A DNA stretch of 64,000 nt, taken from assembly GCA_949283255.1 (NCBI GenBank), contig CASDRS010000006.1, forward strand, positions 30,825 to 94,824, in the 5' to 3' direction. The first letter of the stretch is position 1; the number at the start of each line of letters is the position of its first letter. Position numbers and translations under genes: made by a program. Under the pieces are notes generated by a model. It searched no databases. It was given only the letters and a program-made list of their open reading frames with translations, and was not told the origin of the DNA. Of the stretch, positions 35,984-44,615 are shown one piece after another. The DNA is from an uncultured bacterium. GTDB lineage: Bacteria > Cyanobacteriota > Vampirovibrionia > Gastranaerophilales > Gastranaerophilaceae.

Positions 35984-36031
35984 TTTATATTAAAACATAT
36001 AACTTTTAAAAATTGCCACCTTATTTGTTAA
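35984..36031 (-). promoter_or_regulatory. GCAATTTT-type promoter of the 33156-35972 gene
   Basis: Minus strand: TTAACAAATAA (36031-36021), GCAATTTTTAAAAG (36016-36003), TAATATAAA (35992-35984), then AGTAGG. The GCAATTTT-to-TATA distance is 24-27 nt depending on which T is taken. Confidence 0.45.
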
Positions 36032-36059
36032 AAATTGTAAAGCTTTTTTTTATAAAAAA

Positions 36060-36090
36060 GCAATTTTAAAGAAAAAAAAAACTTTATTAA
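36060..36090 (+). promoter_or_regulatory. GCAATTTT-type promoter of the small gene at 36117
   Basis: GCAATTTTAAAG (36060-36071), then TATTAA (36085-36090), exactly 25 nt from G to T. TATTTGTTAA lies upstream at about 36022-36031. It is back to back with the promoter of the M16 gene and shares that element. Confidence 0.45.
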
Positions 36091-36116
36091 AGTATAAGGA
36101 AATGAGGACGAAAGAT

Positions 36117-36320
36117 ATGAAAGAACAAGAATTAAATACAATGATGTCAGTAGTGTCAGATCCAATTTGCAATGTTTATAAAATTAATAGCAGAAAAGAT
36201 TTGGAAGAAATTCAAAGAATTATTCGTATTTTTAATATTTCTGAAGAACAGCACAACAAACACGCAATGCTTTCTATCAAGAACCTTGCGACATTCAAAC
36301 TTGTGCTAAGTAACAACTAA
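36117..36320 (+). CDS. Small unknown protein, 67 residues
   Basis: MKEQELNTMM...LATFKLVLSNN, charged and helical, not recognised. The frame also has an ATG at 36102, but only the ATG at 36117 has a properly spaced site (GAGG 8 nt upstream). A strong terminator directly follows and a GCAATTTT-type promoter precedes it, so this is a complete expression unit, not a chance frame. Confidence 0.7.
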   Translation: MKEQELNTMMSVVSDPICNVYKINSRKDLEEIQRIIRIFNISEEQHNKHAMLSIKNLATFKLVLSNN

Positions 36321-36353
36321 CAACATTTGCTCATTTCAAATAAAAAGGTTTTG

Positions 36354-36386
36354 AAAGGCTTTGATATTTCTATCAAAGCCTTTATG
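36354..36386. terminator. Bidirectional terminator
   Basis: AAAGGCTTTGATA (36354-36366) and TATCAAAGCCTTT (36371-36383), perfect 13-bp stem with a 4-nt loop. It serves the small gene on the plus strand and dgkA on the minus strand. Confidence 0.85.
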
Positions 36387-36390
36387 TTTA

Positions 36391-36768
36391 CTAACAAAAA
36401 TAAGCAATTATGGCAGGCACAAAAATCATCACCCCTATTACTATAGCGATAAAAGTCGCAAACATTACCGCACCTGCCGAAATATCTTTTGCCATTCCAA
36501 CCAACGTAGAATATCTGTTATGAAACACTGCATCCAAAGAAAATTCTATTGCAGAATTCAACATCTCAGTAACAACGACCATCGAAATAGCAAACAACAA
36601 TATACACAATTTTACAACACTCAAACCTAACACAAACCCAAGCAACAAAATTAAAGTTGCAGCCATAAAATGGATTCTTATATTACGCTCGCTTTTTAGG
36701 ACAATTCTTATACCTTTACGAGCGTTCTTAAATGTTCTGCTAAATCCCTGTGTTTTAAATTTACTCAT
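36391..36768 (-). CDS. dgkA: DgkA-type diacylglycerol/undecaprenol kinase
   Basis: 125-residue, three-helix membrane kinase (PF01219). Motifs: RNIRIHFMAATLILLLGF, the catalytic TEMLNSAIEFSLD, and MAKDISAGAVM. The small form found with ybeY in Gram-positive bacteria and cyanobacteria usually phosphorylates undecaprenol for envelope carrier recycling, so that is the likelier substrate. It overlaps ybeY by 8 nt. Confidence 0.9.
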   Translation of the reverse strand: MSKFKTQGFSRTFKNARKGIRIVLKSERNIRIHFMAATLILLLGFVLGLSVVKLCILLFAISMVVVTEMLNSAIEFSLDAVFHNRYSTLVGMAKDISAGAVMFATFIAIVIGVMIFVPAIIAYFC

Positions 36769-37267
36769 ACATTACAGCCTTCAATGCGTCATTTTGTAAC
36801 CTTATAACAAAATTATAATCTTCTTCCGTTTGATGGTCAAATCCTAAAAGATGCAATATACCATGGCTTATTAAAAAAGCCAGTTCATATTCTTTTGTAA
36901 CATTTTTCTTCTCAGACTCTTCAATTACCTTATCCAGCGCAATAATCACTTCACCTAAATTTATCTCACCATCCAGAATAAATTTTTCATCCTCTTCTGT
37001 ATCAGCAAATATGGCAAATGTAATTATATCAGCAGGATAATCTTTATCTCTGTATTCCCGATTAATCTCATGAGTTTTTTTACTGTCACAATAGAGAAAA
37101 TCAAAAGAAACAGTCTTATATTCATATCCGCTTAAACAGCAATCATCCTTAATTTCAGGCTGTTCTAGATAATATTCCAAAATCTTGCGAGCTATATCGA
37201 TAAAATATTTTTCATCTACTTCCCAGCCTTCGTAGATATTTTCACTAAAAATATTTATCTTAGCCAT
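36761..37267 (-). CDS. ybeY: YbeY, 16S rRNA maturation endoribonuclease
   Basis: 168-residue zinc endoribonuclease for 16S rRNA 3' processing and 70S quality control. The signature HGILHLLGFDH near residue 131 carries the three zinc histidines; REYRDKDYPADIITFA is the conserved upstream block. Overlaps pgpH and dgkA by 8 nt on each side. Confidence 0.94.
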   Translation of the reverse strand: MAKINIFSENIYEGWEVDEKYFIDIARKILEYYLEQPEIKDDCCLSGYEYKTVSFDFLYCDSKKTHEINREYRDKDYPADIITFAIFADTEEDEKFILDGEINLGEVIIALDKVIEESEKKNVTKEYELAFLISHGILHLLGFDHQTEEDYNFVIRLQNDALKAVMYE

Positions 37268-39461
37268 TGTTGTCTCCGGTATTTTTCTTACCGTTAGGCT
37301 CTTCTAACTGCTTGATTTTATTTTCCAAATCTTCATCCAAAAGCTTCGCAGGGATATTAATCTTGCCGTCTTTAAGCTTTTCATCCAACTCTTGATATTT
37401 AATTCTCTCATGCTGCATACCTCTCAAGATTTTTGAGAAAGTTGAAGCAATAACTTTAATATCGCGGAGAGTCAAAGGACTGTCTGATAACTGACCGTCG
37501 TTCAAACGTTCTACAATAATTTTATCAATAATATTTTCTATATCCTCAGAAGTAGGATTCTTAAATGATCTCACTGCAGATTCTATAGCATCAGCTAACA
37601 TCAAAATAGCTGTTTCTTTCATATTAGGCTTAGGCCCAGGATATCTGAACTGCTCTTCTTTTACGTTTTCAATACCCTCTTCTTTAACAGCTTCATTATA
37701 GAAATAAGATACCAAACCTTCGCCATGGTGCTGCAATATAAAATTATTGATAATCGGAGGAAGTCCGGCTTTTTTAGCAAATTCAACACCATCTTTCGGG
37801 TGAGCTGTAATAAGCATCTTACTTACACGAGGATTGTGATTTTTATGAGGGTTATCTATCCCGAAATAAGACTGATTTTCTATAAAGAACAATGGTCGTT
37901 GCAATTTACCTATATCATGATAAAAAGCTCCAACCCTTGCTAAAATAGGGTTTGCACCAATCGCCTCAGCTGCAGCTTCACATAAATTTGAAACCATCAA
38001 ACTGTGGTGATAAGTTCCAGGAGCATCTCTTAACAGTTGTTTTAATAAAGGTTGGTTATGATCTGCAAGTTCAGCCAAACCGTAATCGGTAATAATATTA
38101 AACATACCTTCAAACAAAGGTATAGACCAGAATACTAACATTGAACTTACAATACCGTTTATAACAATATAAGTAGCATCTCTCATTATAAGAGTGTTAC
38201 TTACATCAATTAAACATTTTTCAAGAACATAAATACCCAATACAGTTAACAAACCAGCAGCAGATATGATAAAACCTGCCTTAATCAAATCAAAACGTCT
38301 TGAATATCTGATTTGAGAGACTGCAATCATAGCAATTAAACCGAGTAACATAAAAGTTACAACAAACTGTGCAGAATACTGAACCCCAACAGCCAAAACC
38401 GCTAATAATACTGTCATTGCAACATAAGCCACTCTCGGGTTAATAAATATTGAAAGCAAAATAACAAATGCAGGAATCGGCAACACATACGGTGAAAATC
38501 CTGTAGGCATTACAACCGCAATTGCTGACAGCAACATACTTAAAAATGCAGTAAGCCCAAAATATTTTGGCTCCAAAAACTGCTTTGCAAAATATTTCAT
38601 GTATGAAGTAAAGACAAATGTTGCCAAAACAACAAGTGAAAATATTGCTAAAAGACCTTGCCAATTCAGTTCATAAACGTTATATCCAGCTTGCCTTAGA
38701 GCATCTCTCTTTAATTTTGTAACAGGTTCACCTTCAAAAACAATCTTATCACCTTTTTGAAATACGGTTTCGTATGGCTTAACCGAATTTTCAGCATTTT
38801 TTCTTGCAATTTCAGTTGCAAACTCATCGATTACAAGGTTTGGAACCAAAATCTGATCCAGCAACGCATTTACAATTGTCATCTGTCTTCTCGAAATATT
38901 TGAAACCAAATTGTTTGCGATTACCTTATCAATATTGTTATTTTCAAAATCTTTTTCTGATATTCCGGTTCTTAAGATATTTGCCAAAGTGATATTTGCT
39001 TTATCAAAAGATTCTCTTAAAGTATGCTCATCAGATTTCAAGAAGAATGTTATTACGAAATTTTTAGTTGATTCATTCGGAATATCAAAAAGAATAGACA
39101 ACTCTTCTTTTTTTACATCCGGCTCAACTTCTTTTTTTCTAATTTGCAATATAGAATTTTCAAGAGTATCCAAGTTATTTTTTATAAAATCGTCTTCTGC
39201 AGTTGTAAACACCGGATCGACTTTTTGTGCGACTTCTTTTTTATGCTGCTCTGTACGTTTTACATCCACAACAGTCAAAGTCTTTTGCGCAATTATATCC
39301 TTTTTACTTATTCCATTTTCAATAATACTTTGAAAGAAGAAATTCTGAGAAGCTATTATTGCCGTCATCAGAATAGCAAAAGCAAAGAACGCAGTTACTT
39401 TTGAAGTAAGGAATGCTCCTATTGCATCCTTCGCTCTGGTTAAAAAATTCAAATTATCCAT
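37260..39461 (-). CDS. pgpH: PgpH-like 7TM-HD protein, c-di-AMP phosphodiesterase
   Basis: 733 residues: N-terminal helix (~18-38), an extracytoplasmic 7TMR-HDED domain (~40-260), seven helices (~270-480), and a cytosolic HD domain (~490-690). Metal and active-site motifs: YHHSLMVSNLCE, GAFYHDIGK, HHGEGLVSYFY, LMLADAIESAVRS. Family members hydrolyse c-di-AMP to pApA. The substrate is supported by cdaA (46742-47656) in the same window. Likely operon GT2-pgpH-ybeY-dgkA; phoH, often upstream, is absent. Confidence 0.9.
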   Translation of the reverse strand: MDNLNFLTRAKDAIGAFLTSKVTAFFAFAILMTAIIASQNFFFQSIIENGISKKDIIAQKTLTVVDVKRTEQHKKEVAQKVDPVFTTAEDDFIKNNLDTLENSILQIRKKEVEPDVKKEELSILFDIPNESTKNFVITFFLKSDEHTLRESFDKANITLANILRTGISEKDFENNNIDKVIANNLVSNISRRQMTIVNALLDQILVPNLVIDEFATEIARKNAENSVKPYETVFQKGDKIVFEGEPVTKLKRDALRQAGYNVYELNWQGLLAIFSLVVLATFVFTSYMKYFAKQFLEPKYFGLTAFLSMLLSAIAVVMPTGFSPYVLPIPAFVILLSIFINPRVAYVAMTVLLAVLAVGVQYSAQFVVTFMLLGLIAMIAVSQIRYSRRFDLIKAGFIISAAGLLTVLGIYVLEKCLIDVSNTLIMRDATYIVINGIVSSMLVFWSIPLFEGMFNIITDYGLAELADHNQPLLKQLLRDAPGTYHHSLMVSNLCEAAAEAIGANPILARVGAFYHDIGKLQRPLFFIENQSYFGIDNPHKNHNPRVSKMLITAHPKDGVEFAKKAGLPPIINNFILQHHGEGLVSYFYNEAVKEEGIENVKEEQFRYPGPKPNMKETAILMLADAIESAVRSFKNPTSEDIENIIDKIIVERLNDGQLSDSPLTLRDIKVIASTFSKILRGMQHERIKYQELDEKLKDGKINIPAKLLDEDLENKIKQLEEPNGKKNTGDNNG

Positions 39462-39493
39462 ATATCACCTTATTTATACTCAAATTTACACAC

Positions 39494-40453
39494 CTATTTT
39501 AAACCATCAGAGTTTTTTTGCAACCCATCAAGTTTAATACGCCTTTGAATATCCTCTAACAGCTTTCTGTTAATAGATATCAAATCAGCTAAAACTGCTA
39601 TCAAGCCAATCTGTACACCCGTCAGCAAGAATACTGCAGCAAAAATCAATGACTGAACATGACCTTTTCCAAACCCCAACATATAAAAGTATATAAATCT
39701 GCCTGACAAACCTATACCAATCAGCAAAAACAGAATTCCGCAAACTGCAAAAAACCTGAAAGGCCTATATATTATAAACATTCTAATCATCGTAAATATT
39801 GAACGTATAATATATACAAACATATTTTTAAACAATCTTGATTTTCTAAGCTCAGGATTTACGTTAATATCAACGCATTCAATATTCAAACCCTTCGCCT
39901 TAGCCTGAATTATAGTTTCCAATGTATACGAATAATTATCAAAAACATTTAATTGTATTGCCGCATTCCTCGAAAACGCCCTAAAACCACTTGGAGCATC
40001 TTGCACTTTTGTTGAACTTAGCAAACGCATTACTAATGAGCCCAATTTTTGCAAAAATTTCTTTAATGGTGAAAAATACTTAATTTTACTGACAGGGCGA
40101 GTTCCAATAACAATATCCGCCTTACCTTCCAAAATAGGTCTTACCAATAACTCTATATCTTTAGCACAATACTGATTATCCGCATCAGTGTTTACAATAA
40201 TATCAGCGCCAATATCAAGAGACTTGTTAATCCCTGCTACAAAGGCTTTCGCTAAACCCTTATTAGCTCCGTATTGAACTATATGCTTTACGCCAGACTT
40301 AATGGCAACATCAACAGTCCTATCTGTTGAACCGTCGTCTATTATCACTACCTCTATTTCATCAATTCCATCTATGTGCTTAGGCAAATCTGCCAAAGTT
40401 ATAGGCAATGAATCCTCTTCATTAAAACACGGAATTTGGATTACAAGCTTCAT
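39494..40453 (-). CDS. GT2 glycosyltransferase, polyprenyl-phosphate type, two C-terminal helices
   Basis: 319 residues. GT-A fold with IPCFNEEDSLPITL, VVIIDDGSTD and the acceptor-side DADNQY; followed by two membrane helices (FRFFAVCGILFLLIGIG and LIFAAVFLLTGVQIGLIAV). This layout fits a DPM1/GtrB-like transferase that charges a polyprenyl-phosphate carrier. The GT39-like enzyme at 42910-44547 could be the matching lipid-sugar user. 32 nt separate it from pgpH. Confidence 0.85.
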   Translation of the reverse strand: MKLVIQIPCFNEEDSLPITLADLPKHIDGIDEIEVVIIDDGSTDRTVDVAIKSGVKHIVQYGANKGLAKAFVAGINKSLDIGADIIVNTDADNQYCAKDIELLVRPILEGKADIVIGTRPVSKIKYFSPLKKFLQKLGSLVMRLLSSTKVQDAPSGFRAFSRNAAIQLNVFDNYSYTLETIIQAKAKGLNIECVDINVNPELRKSRLFKNMFVYIIRSIFTMIRMFIIYRPFRFFAVCGILFLLIGIGLSGRFIYFYMLGFGKGHVQSLIFAAVFLLTGVQIGLIAVLADLISINRKLLEDIQRRIKLDGLQKNSDGLK

Positions 40454-40470
40454 ACAAAAACCTCTAGTAC

Positions 40471-40498
40471 ATCATAGCACAAAAACCCGTTTTCTCAA
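40471..40498 (-). promoter_or_regulatory. Promoter of the GT2-pgpH-ybeY-dgkA operon
   Basis: Minus strand: TTGAGA (40498-40493), 16 nt, TATGAT (40476-40471), with an extended TGC before the -10. Confidence 0.5.
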
Positions 40499-40537
40499 AA
40501 TTCCGCTTTACAATCTTTGAATTGCTTCCGGAGTTTT

Positions 40538-41407
40538 TTAATTTTCTACGGACTCAGATTTATTATTCAAAGTTCCTGTAACTGCGTTAAGAGTCTTTTT
40601 TCCTGTGTTAGCGATTGTTGCATTAATATTTTTAAAATTACCTAAAAGATTGGTATTAGCTGATGATGCTTCAGTATTTTTTTTGTCAGTTGCAATATTC
40701 GCTGTTAAATTTACGCTATCTGTTTTTGCTCTTTTATTTATTGCGTGTTTAGAAGGATTATAGTTATTCTGTGTTTCTTTATCGATTACAGACTGCTTTT
40801 TATTTTTATTCATTCGTTCTTCAACCTTACCGGCTAAAGGTGTTGCAATAAATGGAACAATTACACGTTTTCCGATTGTAGTTGCAGCAAATAGAGATGT
40901 CAAAGAACCAAACGCATCACATACGGAACCTTTAATCTTTGCAAAGGATTCTGCTATTTCGTGAGGAGATGTGTTCTTGTATTTTTCAGTATTTCTCAAT
41001 ACCGCTTGTATCATCTTTTGAGCGTTTCTATCAAAGTTCTTACCAAAGAATTTTTCAAACATCTTAGTTTGAACTATTTTATTTGAAATTGTAACGTGCA
41101 TTAGGATTTGAGCTAATATCATCAAACCGCCGTTTGCTAAGTCTAAGGCTGCTACAAATCGTCTTTTATCTTCAGGAATCTTATCATTATGCAAACTTTG
41201 ATTTACATACATATAACATCCGACACCATCTTTCAAGATAATAGATGCGATACCTATACCATCAATAACTTTTCTGTTATTTGATCTGTAAGATGCATAA
41301 CCTTTATCCATAATAGGCATTTCTGATAAAGCTACAAATGGTTTTTTGAAACCATAATTATAAGCTTTTGACATCCAAGATTTTCCAACTTGCATTATAC
41401 CCATCAT
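40538..41407 (-). CDS. Unknown membrane protein, partner of the 41404-42843 gene
   Basis: 289 residues, not recognised. At least two hydrophobic segments (~46-66 around IGIASIILKDGVGCYMYV and ~92-112 LANGGLMILAQILMHVTI) and a third around VIVPFIATPLAG (~178-190). The last ~90 residues are polar, Asn/Lys/Thr-rich and probably disordered. The ATG overlaps the upstream stop as ATGA, so the pair is translationally coupled and probably works as a complex. Confidence 0.75.
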   Translation of the reverse strand: MMGIMQVGKSWMSKAYNYGFKKPFVALSEMPIMDKGYASYRSNNRKVIDGIGIASIILKDGVGCYMYVNQSLHNDKIPEDKRRFVAALDLANGGLMILAQILMHVTISNKIVQTKMFEKFFGKNFDRNAQKMIQAVLRNTEKYKNTSPHEIAESFAKIKGSVCDAFGSLTSLFAATTIGKRVIVPFIATPLAGKVEERMNKNKKQSVIDKETQNNYNPSKHAINKRAKTDSVNLTANIATDKKNTEASSANTNLLGNFKNINATIANTGKKTLNAVTGTLNNKSESVEN

Positions 41408-42843
41408 GCCACCTCAGCTTTCTTTGGTGCTTGATTTATAAGCTTTGATGACTCATTATCATGCTTTTTACTAGATAAGTTAGGGAAGAATACATCCATA
41501 AATCTAGGATATATCCAGTTCAATAACGTACAAGTAAATGGTAATATTGCAAGAGAAACAAATACTCCTACAATCTGTTTGTAACATTTCATGTGGGCTT
41601 TTGTTCTTTCAATAAGCTGTTTTGCAACTTCTTCTGCAAAATCTTTATTCAAGCTGCTATTTTCAATTCTAAGCGATTTCTTCTTAGCATCTATCATCTT
41701 TTGAATTTCACTTACTTTTGTCTTTTCAGTTACTGACTTTTTCAGCTCATTAAAGAAATCTTTTGAAGCTTGAACTTCCAATATATCAGCTTTTACACTG
41801 TCTTCAACTATTCTTGAAACTTCAGCATCAGAATGTACATTTGAATATATATCAACATGCCTTAGCATCTTGTTCACATTATCAGAGAGGGCTTTCTTAA
41901 TATTCTTAAATGAATCGGCTTTACCTCCACCACTTTTATGCGCTCTCTTTTGAATATCTCCTAAAATTGCTATCATTTCTTTGGCATTAGGATTGCTGCG
42001 TAATGTGTTTATTTTTTGAGCAATAAATGAATCGATTTGACTTACATTCTTCGAATTTTGAATTACATTACCCATCTCTTCAAGTATTGTTCTTGCTTCG
42101 GCATTATTATTTCTATAATAATTACTTCTGATTTTACGCTTTTTAATTGTCGTTTCAATATCTTTTTCTATACTTAAATCATGTTTGTACAAATTATCAA
42201 GAGTTTCTACCAACAAGCTTCTGTATTCTTTATCGCTTATATTTTTGGTTGTTCCATCACTTAACCTGTATTTTACAGTACTTTCATTACGCAAAGTATT
42301 TATTAATTCTTTTCTTTGTTGAGCCTTAAATTCAGACACCATCTCTTCTAACTGGCTCTTTGTGGCTGTAGGATTTTCTCTTTTCTTTAACTTCATTATG
42401 TAGTAATCATCCATAAATAAGGTTTTATTTAATTTTTCACCCCACACACCTTTGTTAGCCCAGTTATCAAAGATCTTATAGAAAGGTGCTGTCAGTCCGC
42501 ATTGCGTCAATACTGCCAATACCGCTGATACCGGTTGTCTCCATGCCGAATATGTTCTTGTATCTTCATCAGTCTTTGAAAAACAGTTGTATTTAATAAA
42601 GATAGGAGCAACAAGACCTGTTCCGATTGAGTTAATCATAATGTTCTGAATTTCACCACTATTAGAACCTAATTTCCTCAATATTCTCAGATGGCGCGGT
42701 ATCAAATTTGCAACCGCTTCATCTAAAGACGCTGTATAGACTGCGGCTCCCGTGAAATTAGGAGTTTTTTTCAATCGGTATTTCTTACCTGCCGATTGCG
42801 CACCATAGGTCTTACTATAAGCTATGTCATCTACCTTCATCAT
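41404..42843 (-). CDS. Unknown membrane protein with N-terminal F-T-G tag
   Basis: 479 residues. The tag KTPNFTGAAV (Phe30-Gly32) follows a short basic/polar N-terminus. Two hydrophobic segments (IMINSIGTGLVAPIFI ~68-83 and QPVSAVLAVLTQCGLTAPF ~97-115), a long Lys/Glu-rich helical middle (~150-410), and a C-terminal helix (IVGVFVSLAILPFTCTLLNW ~423-442). This suggests both ends at the membrane with a central cytosolic coiled region. No family recognised. A GCAATTTT-type promoter lies upstream. Confidence 0.78.
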   Translation of the reverse strand: MMKVDDIAYSKTYGAQSAGKKYRLKKTPNFTGAAVYTASLDEAVANLIPRHLRILRKLGSNSGEIQNIMINSIGTGLVAPIFIKYNCFSKTDEDTRTYSAWRQPVSAVLAVLTQCGLTAPFYKIFDNWANKGVWGEKLNKTLFMDDYYIMKLKKRENPTATKSQLEEMVSEFKAQQRKELINTLRNESTVKYRLSDGTTKNISDKEYRSLLVETLDNLYKHDLSIEKDIETTIKKRKIRSNYYRNNNAEARTILEEMGNVIQNSKNVSQIDSFIAQKINTLRSNPNAKEMIAILGDIQKRAHKSGGGKADSFKNIKKALSDNVNKMLRHVDIYSNVHSDAEVSRIVEDSVKADILEVQASKDFFNELKKSVTEKTKVSEIQKMIDAKKKSLRIENSSLNKDFAEEVAKQLIERTKAHMKCYKQIVGVFVSLAILPFTCTLLNWIYPRFMDVFFPNLSSKKHDNESSKLINQAPKKAEVA

Positions 42844-42867
42844 ACTTTAAACTAAACACCTTCCATC

Positions 42868-42921
42868 TATATATACGTTTGTACAAAATAAAAATTGCGC
42901 ATATATGCCCTATTTGTTAAG
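42868..42921 (-). promoter_or_regulatory. GCAATTTT-type promoter of the 41404-42843 gene
   Basis: Minus strand: CTTAACAAATA (42921-42911), GCAATTTTTA (42898-42889), TATATA (42873-42868), exactly 25 nt from G to T. It overlaps the 3' end of the upstream gene (stop at 42910). Confidence 0.45.
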
Positions 42922-44547
42922 TTTTGTAAACTTCACAATTGACCAGTCGCCCATCTTTTCATATCTTGTCACAGCAAGGCTTTTAGACAGATCTATGAAG
43001 GTTCTGTTTTTTATGTATGAAAAAATTAAATACATAATTGGAGTTTTTTGATACAGATAATCATCCTTAACAATTGTTTCCATGTCCTTTGGAGAATACA
43101 TAGAAACGCTATCAAGCATGACCACAAAAACACTCTGATTTGGCTTTATATTTTGCAAAACAGTTGTTAAAAGCATGTAATCGATATGAGCAGGACCGGA
43201 TTCAGCGAAAACATTTTTATACAAATCTTTTCCATTTGCCAAAACCTGAGCATAATCCACATTACTAGATAAAAAACTTGGAAACGTTCCTTTATCTATA
43301 CTAAACACTTTGTATTTTGAAAAATCAAAATACTTTTCAAATCTGGATTGAGGGTAATATTCAAGAATTATAAAATCACCTTTCTGCGGCTTACCTTTTT
43401 CTAAAAGATCCGCAACAATCTTATGTCCCTGAACTCTTGGCATTTTAGGCGCTGAAACAGGGCTGATAAATATATATGTCAAATTTATTATACAAAACAA
43501 TCCAACAAAAACACTTGCAATTTTCTTATGTGAAAAAGCACAAGCTCCAACAACTGCCAAATATAAAAGAATCGGATATATTTCTATCGAATACTTTGTA
43601 ATAAAAACGAGCTTTCCTAAAATAGCGGCTCCGCTTAAAACAGCAATAAATCCTACACAAATACCCAAAAGAACTTGATTTAATCTACTTTCTTCATTTT
43701 TAAACAGTGATCTTACGATAAAACCTATCGCAATAATTGCCGGAACAAAAGTAAATATAACAAAGCTTACACTTTTTACATACAACATATTATCCGGAGC
43801 ATTTACCAAATTTGTTAAAACCGGTGAAAAATAATCAGTAAACAAGAAACCAATCTTTGATAACGAGAAATGGCCCCACCATTGAGAGAATGATTGTGTA
43901 GTAATTATTTTTAAAATCTGAGGCAAACATAATAAACCAGATAATAACAACACGCCCCAAATTGCAATAAGCTGTTTTTTATATTCTTTAAATAAAAGTA
44001 CAGATAAACCTACAAGCTGAAAAAATACAAAAACAAACCCAATTGTATGAGTAAATACAATTAAAAAGTCAAATACAACAAGTCCTAATAGATTAACCCA
44101 ACTCTTATTTTTAAGGAATCTAAGCAAATAAAATAACGCTAACGCAGAAATTAAAAACAGCAAAGAATACATTCTTACTTCCTGCGAATAATAAATCAGA
44201 AAAGAGCTCAAAGCAGCAAAAACCGCGCACAAGTAACCACTTTTTCTACTATGTTGAGCACCTACAAAATACATTACAATAATTCCTAAGACACCAACCG
44301 CAACTGAAGTCAGTCTTAAAAACAAATCACTATCTCCACCGAAATGCATACAGAATTTCAAATAAAGATAATAAAACGGCATGTGACACTGCGCAAGCAT
44401 TTCTTTAATAAAGCCGCCTCTGAGTGGATGAGATGCGACAAACCAAGATATATACTCATCATTCCACAACCCTTGAAACTTATTTATACCGATCAAGCGC
44501 AAACCTAAGCCCAAAATACTTATCAAAATTAAATATATAATATTCAC
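42910..44547 (-). CDS. GT39/ArnT-like membrane glycosyltransferase
   Basis: 545 residues with about ten membrane helices in the first ~370 and a C-terminal extracytoplasmic domain. The acidic first-loop motif GLWNDEYISWF (~27-37) is the catalytic signature of GT-C enzymes of the PMT/ArnT/AglB type, and YYSQEVRMYSLLFL is a typical loop of this family. It transfers a sugar from a polyprenyl-phosphate carrier to an outer acceptor (protein, lipid A or glycan). Acceptor unknown. Confidence 0.82.
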   Translation of the reverse strand: MNIIYLILISILGLGLRLIGINKFQGLWNDEYISWFVASHPLRGGFIKEMLAQCHMPFYYLYLKFCMHFGGDSDLFLRLTSVAVGVLGIIVMYFVGAQHSRKSGYLCAVFAALSSFLIYYSQEVRMYSLLFLISALALFYLLRFLKNKSWVNLLGLVVFDFLIVFTHTIGFVFVFFQLVGLSVLLFKEYKKQLIAIWGVLLLSGLLCLPQILKIITTQSFSQWWGHFSLSKIGFLFTDYFSPVLTNLVNAPDNMLYVKSVSFVIFTFVPAIIAIGFIVRSLFKNEESRLNQVLLGICVGFIAVLSGAAILGKLVFITKYSIEIYPILLYLAVVGACAFSHKKIASVFVGLFCIINLTYIFISPVSAPKMPRVQGHKIVADLLEKGKPQKGDFIILEYYPQSRFEKYFDFSKYKVFSIDKGTFPSFLSSNVDYAQVLANGKDLYKNVFAESGPAHIDYMLLTTVLQNIKPNQSVFVVMLDSVSMYSPKDMETIVKDDYLYQKTPIMYLIFSYIKNRTFIDLSKSLAVTRYEKMGDWSIVKFTKLNK

Positions 44548-44571
44548 AAAATCCCCCTATCAAATATATAA

Positions 44572-44604
44572 TACAAAAGCGTCTAATTAAACTATAGACG
44601 CTTT
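44572..44604 (-). terminator. Terminator of the 44616-45413 gene
   Basis: AAAGCGTCTA (44576-44585) and TAGACGCTTT (44595-44604), perfect 10-bp stem with a 9-nt loop; TTTTGTATT follows on the minus strand. Confidence 0.75.
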
Positions 44605-44615
44605 CAAACTAATTA

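Noticed and set aside
38911..39333. 140-codon plus-strand frame opposite pgpH
   Set aside because: It is fully antisense to the conserved extracytoplasmic domain of PgpH and rich in Ser/Phe, as expected for the complement of Lys/Glu-rich coding sequence.
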